Shown: in pieces, positions 5,261-7,342 of the stretch
How the letters are laid out: each line of letters opens with the position of its first letter
Numbering within the stretch: the stretch's first letter is position 1
Assembly (NCBI GenBank): GCA_938021455.1
Contig: CALIGP010000163.1
Span: 1-7,342 of the forward strand
Source of the DNA: an uncultured Lewinella sp.
Lineage (GTDB): Bacteria > Bacteroidota > Bacteroidia > Chitinophagales > Saprospiraceae
Direction: 5' to 3'
Length of the DNA: 7,342 nt
Position numbers and translations under genes: made by a program
Notes under the pieces: model-generated
The model's database searches: none
Seen by the model: the letters and a program-made list of their open reading frames with translations, nothing else
What the model was told of the DNA's origin: nothing

Positions 5261-7342
5261 TCACTCTTCCAACAACCCCCTTAACTCATTCAACTTCATC
5301 ATACACTCAATCGGTGTCATGTTATTGATGTTGATCTCTTCCAGAGCGGCCTTAATGCGGCCGGCGGTAGGGTCCACCGTTTCGAAGATGGAGAGCTGAG
5401 GGGCGGGCTGAGAGAAGGTGGAAGCGGCGACGGGACGAGCCTGAGGGGCATCCCCACTTTGCTCTTTTGTCCCTTCCATTGCACCTGCGTTTGCGCCGGA
5501 AACCTCTGCGCCCTGACTCCCTGACTGCTTGACTCCCTGACTATCTGACTGTATATGCTGTGATTCCAACTGCGCCAAAATATCCGTCGCCCGCCTCACG
5601 ATCTCTCGCGGCATGCCCGCCATCTGGGCTACGTGGATACCGAAACTGTGATTGGAGCCGCCGGGGACCAATTTGCGTAAGAAGATAATCTTATTGCCAT
5701 GCTCTTTGATGGCAACGTTGAAATTATTGATGCGCTCCAATCGGTCACCCAACTCGTTGAGCTCGTGGTAGTGAGTGGCGAACAATGTCTTGGGCCGCGT
5801 ATTACCGTTGCTGTGCAAATACTCGGCAATGGCCCAGGCGATGCTGATACCGTCAAAAGTAGACGTGCCTCGTCCGATCTCGTCGAGCAGAATCAGGCTG
5901 CGATCCGTGATGTTGTTCATGATGCTCGCCGTCTCGTTCATTTCTACCATGAAGGTCGACTCACCGGAACTGATGTTGTCGCTGGCCCCCACGCGGGTAA
6001 ATACCCGGTCGATGAGGCCGAGGCGAACGCGCTCGGCGGGTACGAAACTACCCATCTGCGCCATGAGGCAGATCAACGCCGTCTGCCGTAGCAGGGCCGA
6101 TTTACCACTCATGTTCGGACCAGTGATCATGATGATCTGCTGGCCATCGGGGTCGAGATTGACGTCGTTCGGGACGTACTGCTCACCCACCGCCAGCTGT
6201 TTTTCGATGACGGGGTGGCGGCCCTGGACGATCTCGATGTCTTTGCTTTCGTCCAGCACTGGCTCCACGTAGCGGTTGCGGTTGGCGAGCTTGGCGAAGC
6301 TGAGCAGGCAGTCGAGCTGGCCCACCAGACCAGCGTTATGCTGCACGGGAGAGATGAACTGTTGCAGCCAAACGACAAGCTCTTCATAAAGCTCTTCCTC
6401 CCGCTGTAAGATCTTGTCTTCGGCGTTGAGGATTTTGTCTTCCAGCACCTTCAACTCCTCGGTGATATAGCGTTCGGCGTTGGTGAGCGTTTGCTTGCGC
6501 GTCCACTCTTCCGGGGCCTGGTCTTTGTATTTGTTAGTCACCTCCAGGTAGTAACCGAAGACGTTGTTGAAGCCGATCTTCAGGCTGCTGATGCCCGTCC
6601 GCTCCGCTTCCCGTTGCTGGATGCCGGCGAGCATGGATTTGCCATTGCGCGTGATGTCGCGCAACTCGTCGAGGTCGGGGTCGAAACCATCGGCGATGAC
6701 GCCGCCCTTGTGCAGGTTGACGGCCGGAGATTCCATCAGCTGACGGTCGATCTCATCGCAGACGGAGGGGAGGGCGTCAAGCTTAGCGGCTAGCTGAGTG
6801 AGGGTCTCGTTGCCGGTGTTTTCTAGTAGCGTCTTGATGGGCCCGAGGGCAGAGAGTGCACCGGCCAGGGCACGAATTTCGCGGGGATTGATCTTGCCCA
6901 GCGGTACCTTGGAGATGAGCCGTTCGAGGTCACCGATTTTGCGGAGGTGCTCGTCGAGGTCCTGCAGCAGAACTGCGTCTTCGACGAAGGCCCGCACAAC
7001 GGTGTGCCGACGTTTGATGGCTTCGTGATCGAGCAACGGCAGCACGACCCACTTGCGCAGCAGTCGGCCGCCCATGGGCGTCACGGTCTGGTCCATGACC
7101 TGTACCAGTGGTACGCCATTGTCGTGGGGAGAGTGTAGTAACTCCAGGTTACGAATCGTGAATCGATCCAGCCAGACGTAGCGGTCGTTGGCCAGCCGAT
7201 TGATGCGGGTGATGTGCTGGAGGTTCTTATTCTCCTTTGTTTCGAGGTAGTGTAGGATGGCACCGGCGGCGACCTGGTCCAGTTCCATTTTTTCGATGCC
7301 GAAGCCCTTGAGACTAGCCGCATTTAATTGCTTGAGCAGCTT
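5261..7342 (-). CDS. mutS: DNA mismatch repair protein MutS (N-terminus beyond window edge)
   Basis: ATP-dependent mismatch recognition protein of the MutS1 family. The frame stays open to the right edge: 18 further codons precede the first internal Met at 7288 and encode the conserved LKGFGIE stretch, so that Met is not the start. About 693 C-terminal residues are present; the mismatch-binding domain and most of the connector are missing. Visible parts are the core/lever domain, the clamp (around HKGGVIADGFDPDLDELR and the YYLEVTNKYK region), Walker A GPNMSGKS (6098-6121), the ST-motif GESTFMVEM, Walker B LILLDE (5879-5896) followed by IGRGTSTFDG, and ATHYHEL. A variable linker with a repeated QS(D/G)SQG(V/A)(K/E) peptide precedes the conserved C-terminal helices (TPIECMMKLNELRGLLEE), which in other MutS proteins mediate oligomerisation. 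All ATPase residues look intact, so the protein should be functional with MutL. The neighbours are unrelated to repair. Confidence 0.97.
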   Translation of the reverse strand, partial: KLLKQLNAASLKGFGIEKMELDQVAAGAILHYLETKENKNLQHITRINRLANDRYVWLDRFTIRNLELLHSPHDNGVPLVQVMDQTVTPMGGRLLRKWVVLPLLDHEAIKRRHTVVRAFVEDAVLLQDLDEHLRKIGDLERLISKVPLGKINPREIRALAGALSALGPIKTLLENTGNETLTQLAAKLDALPSVCDEIDRQLMESPAVNLHKGGVIADGFDPDLDELRDITRNGKSMLAGIQQREAERTGISSLKIGFNNVFGYYLEVTNKYKDQAPEEWTRKQTLTNAERYITEELKVLEDKILNAEDKILQREEELYEELVVWLQQFISPVQHNAGLVGQLDCLLSFAKLANRNRYVEPVLDESKDIEIVQGRHPVIEKQLAVGEQYVPNDVNLDPDGQQIIMITGPNMSGKSALLRQTALICLMAQMGSFVPAERVRLGLIDRVFTRVGASDNISSGESTFMVEMNETASIMNNITDRSLILLDEIGRGTSTFDGISIAWAIAEYLHSNGNTRPKTLFATHYHELNELGDRLERINNFNVAIKEHGNKIIFLRKLVPGGSNHSFGIHVAQMAGMPREIVRRATDILAQLESQHIQSDSQGVKQSGSQGAEVSGANAGAMEGTKEQSGDAPQARPVAASTFSQPAPQLSIFETVDPTAGRIKAALEEININNMTPIECMMKLNELRGLLEE
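5513..5552. repeat. Five-copy 8-bp tandem repeat within the mutS linker
   Basis: The core (C/T)TGACT recurs at 5513, 5521, 5529, 5537 and 5545, exactly every 8 bases; the two bases after each core vary (CC, GC, CC, AT, GT). On the coding strand three units make 24 bases, producing an eight-residue peptide period (QSDSQGVK, then QSGSQGAE). Because 8 is not a multiple of 3, gain or loss of one unit would shift the mutS frame before its conserved C-terminal helices. The copies are imperfect, which lowers the expected slippage rate. Confidence 0.8.

Noticed and set aside
5261..7288. MutS beginning at the Met at 7288, as a short MutS lacking the N-terminal domain
   Set aside because: The frame remains open to the window edge and the upstream codons encode the conserved LKGFGIE segment of full-length MutS.

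Overview
The window most likely comes from a moderately GC-rich member of the Bacteroidota, plausibly a marine Saprospiria/Lewinella-type bacterium. The evidence is a C-terminal type IX secretion sorting domain on a large secreted enzyme, a BACON domain in the same protein, a TAnnTTTG promoter element, and no Shine-Dalgarno sequences ahead of the genes. The genus is an inference.

All five genes lie on the minus strand, so transcription runs from high to low coordinates. From the right edge these are: (1) the DNA mismatch-repair ATPase MutS, whose N-terminus lies beyond the edge (5261-7342); (2) a small AT-richer ankyrin-repeat protein, probably a lipoprotein (4377-5135); (3) a multidomain secreted polysaccharide lyase of family 6 (PL6; alginate lyase / chondroitinase B fold) followed by a BACON-like domain, an F5/8C (CBM32-like) domain and a T9SS sorting domain (1674-4157); (4) a Tat-exported Gfo/Idh/MocA oxidoreductase close to glucose-fructose oxidoreductase (444-1562); (5) a DUF4442 hotdog-fold protein cut off by the left edge (1-378). 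Genes 3, 4 and 5 are 111 and 65 bp apart and could be co-transcribed. No gap between genes exceeds 219 bp.

The most informative non-coding signal lies upstream of the PL6 gene. A perfect 8-2-8 palindrome, AAATTGGT-TG-ACCAATTT (4201-4218), sits just upstream of a TACTTTTG -7 element and covers the position expected for the -33 box. It is nearly identical to the operator known for the hexuronate regulators UxuR/ExuR (FadR-type GntR family). This suggests that the lyase is repressed by a GntR regulator responding to uronate breakdown products. The inferred picture is uronate-polymer degradation at the cell surface, with an exported sugar oxidoreductase encoded next to it. The rest of a classical polysaccharide utilisation locus (SusC/SusD, the other lyases, the regulator gene) is not in the window.

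A second unusual structure is a five-copy, 8-bp tandem repeat inside the variable linker of mutS, where a change in copy number would shift the reading frame. I found no tRNA, rRNA, CRISPR array, insertion sequence or clear novel multi-gene system.
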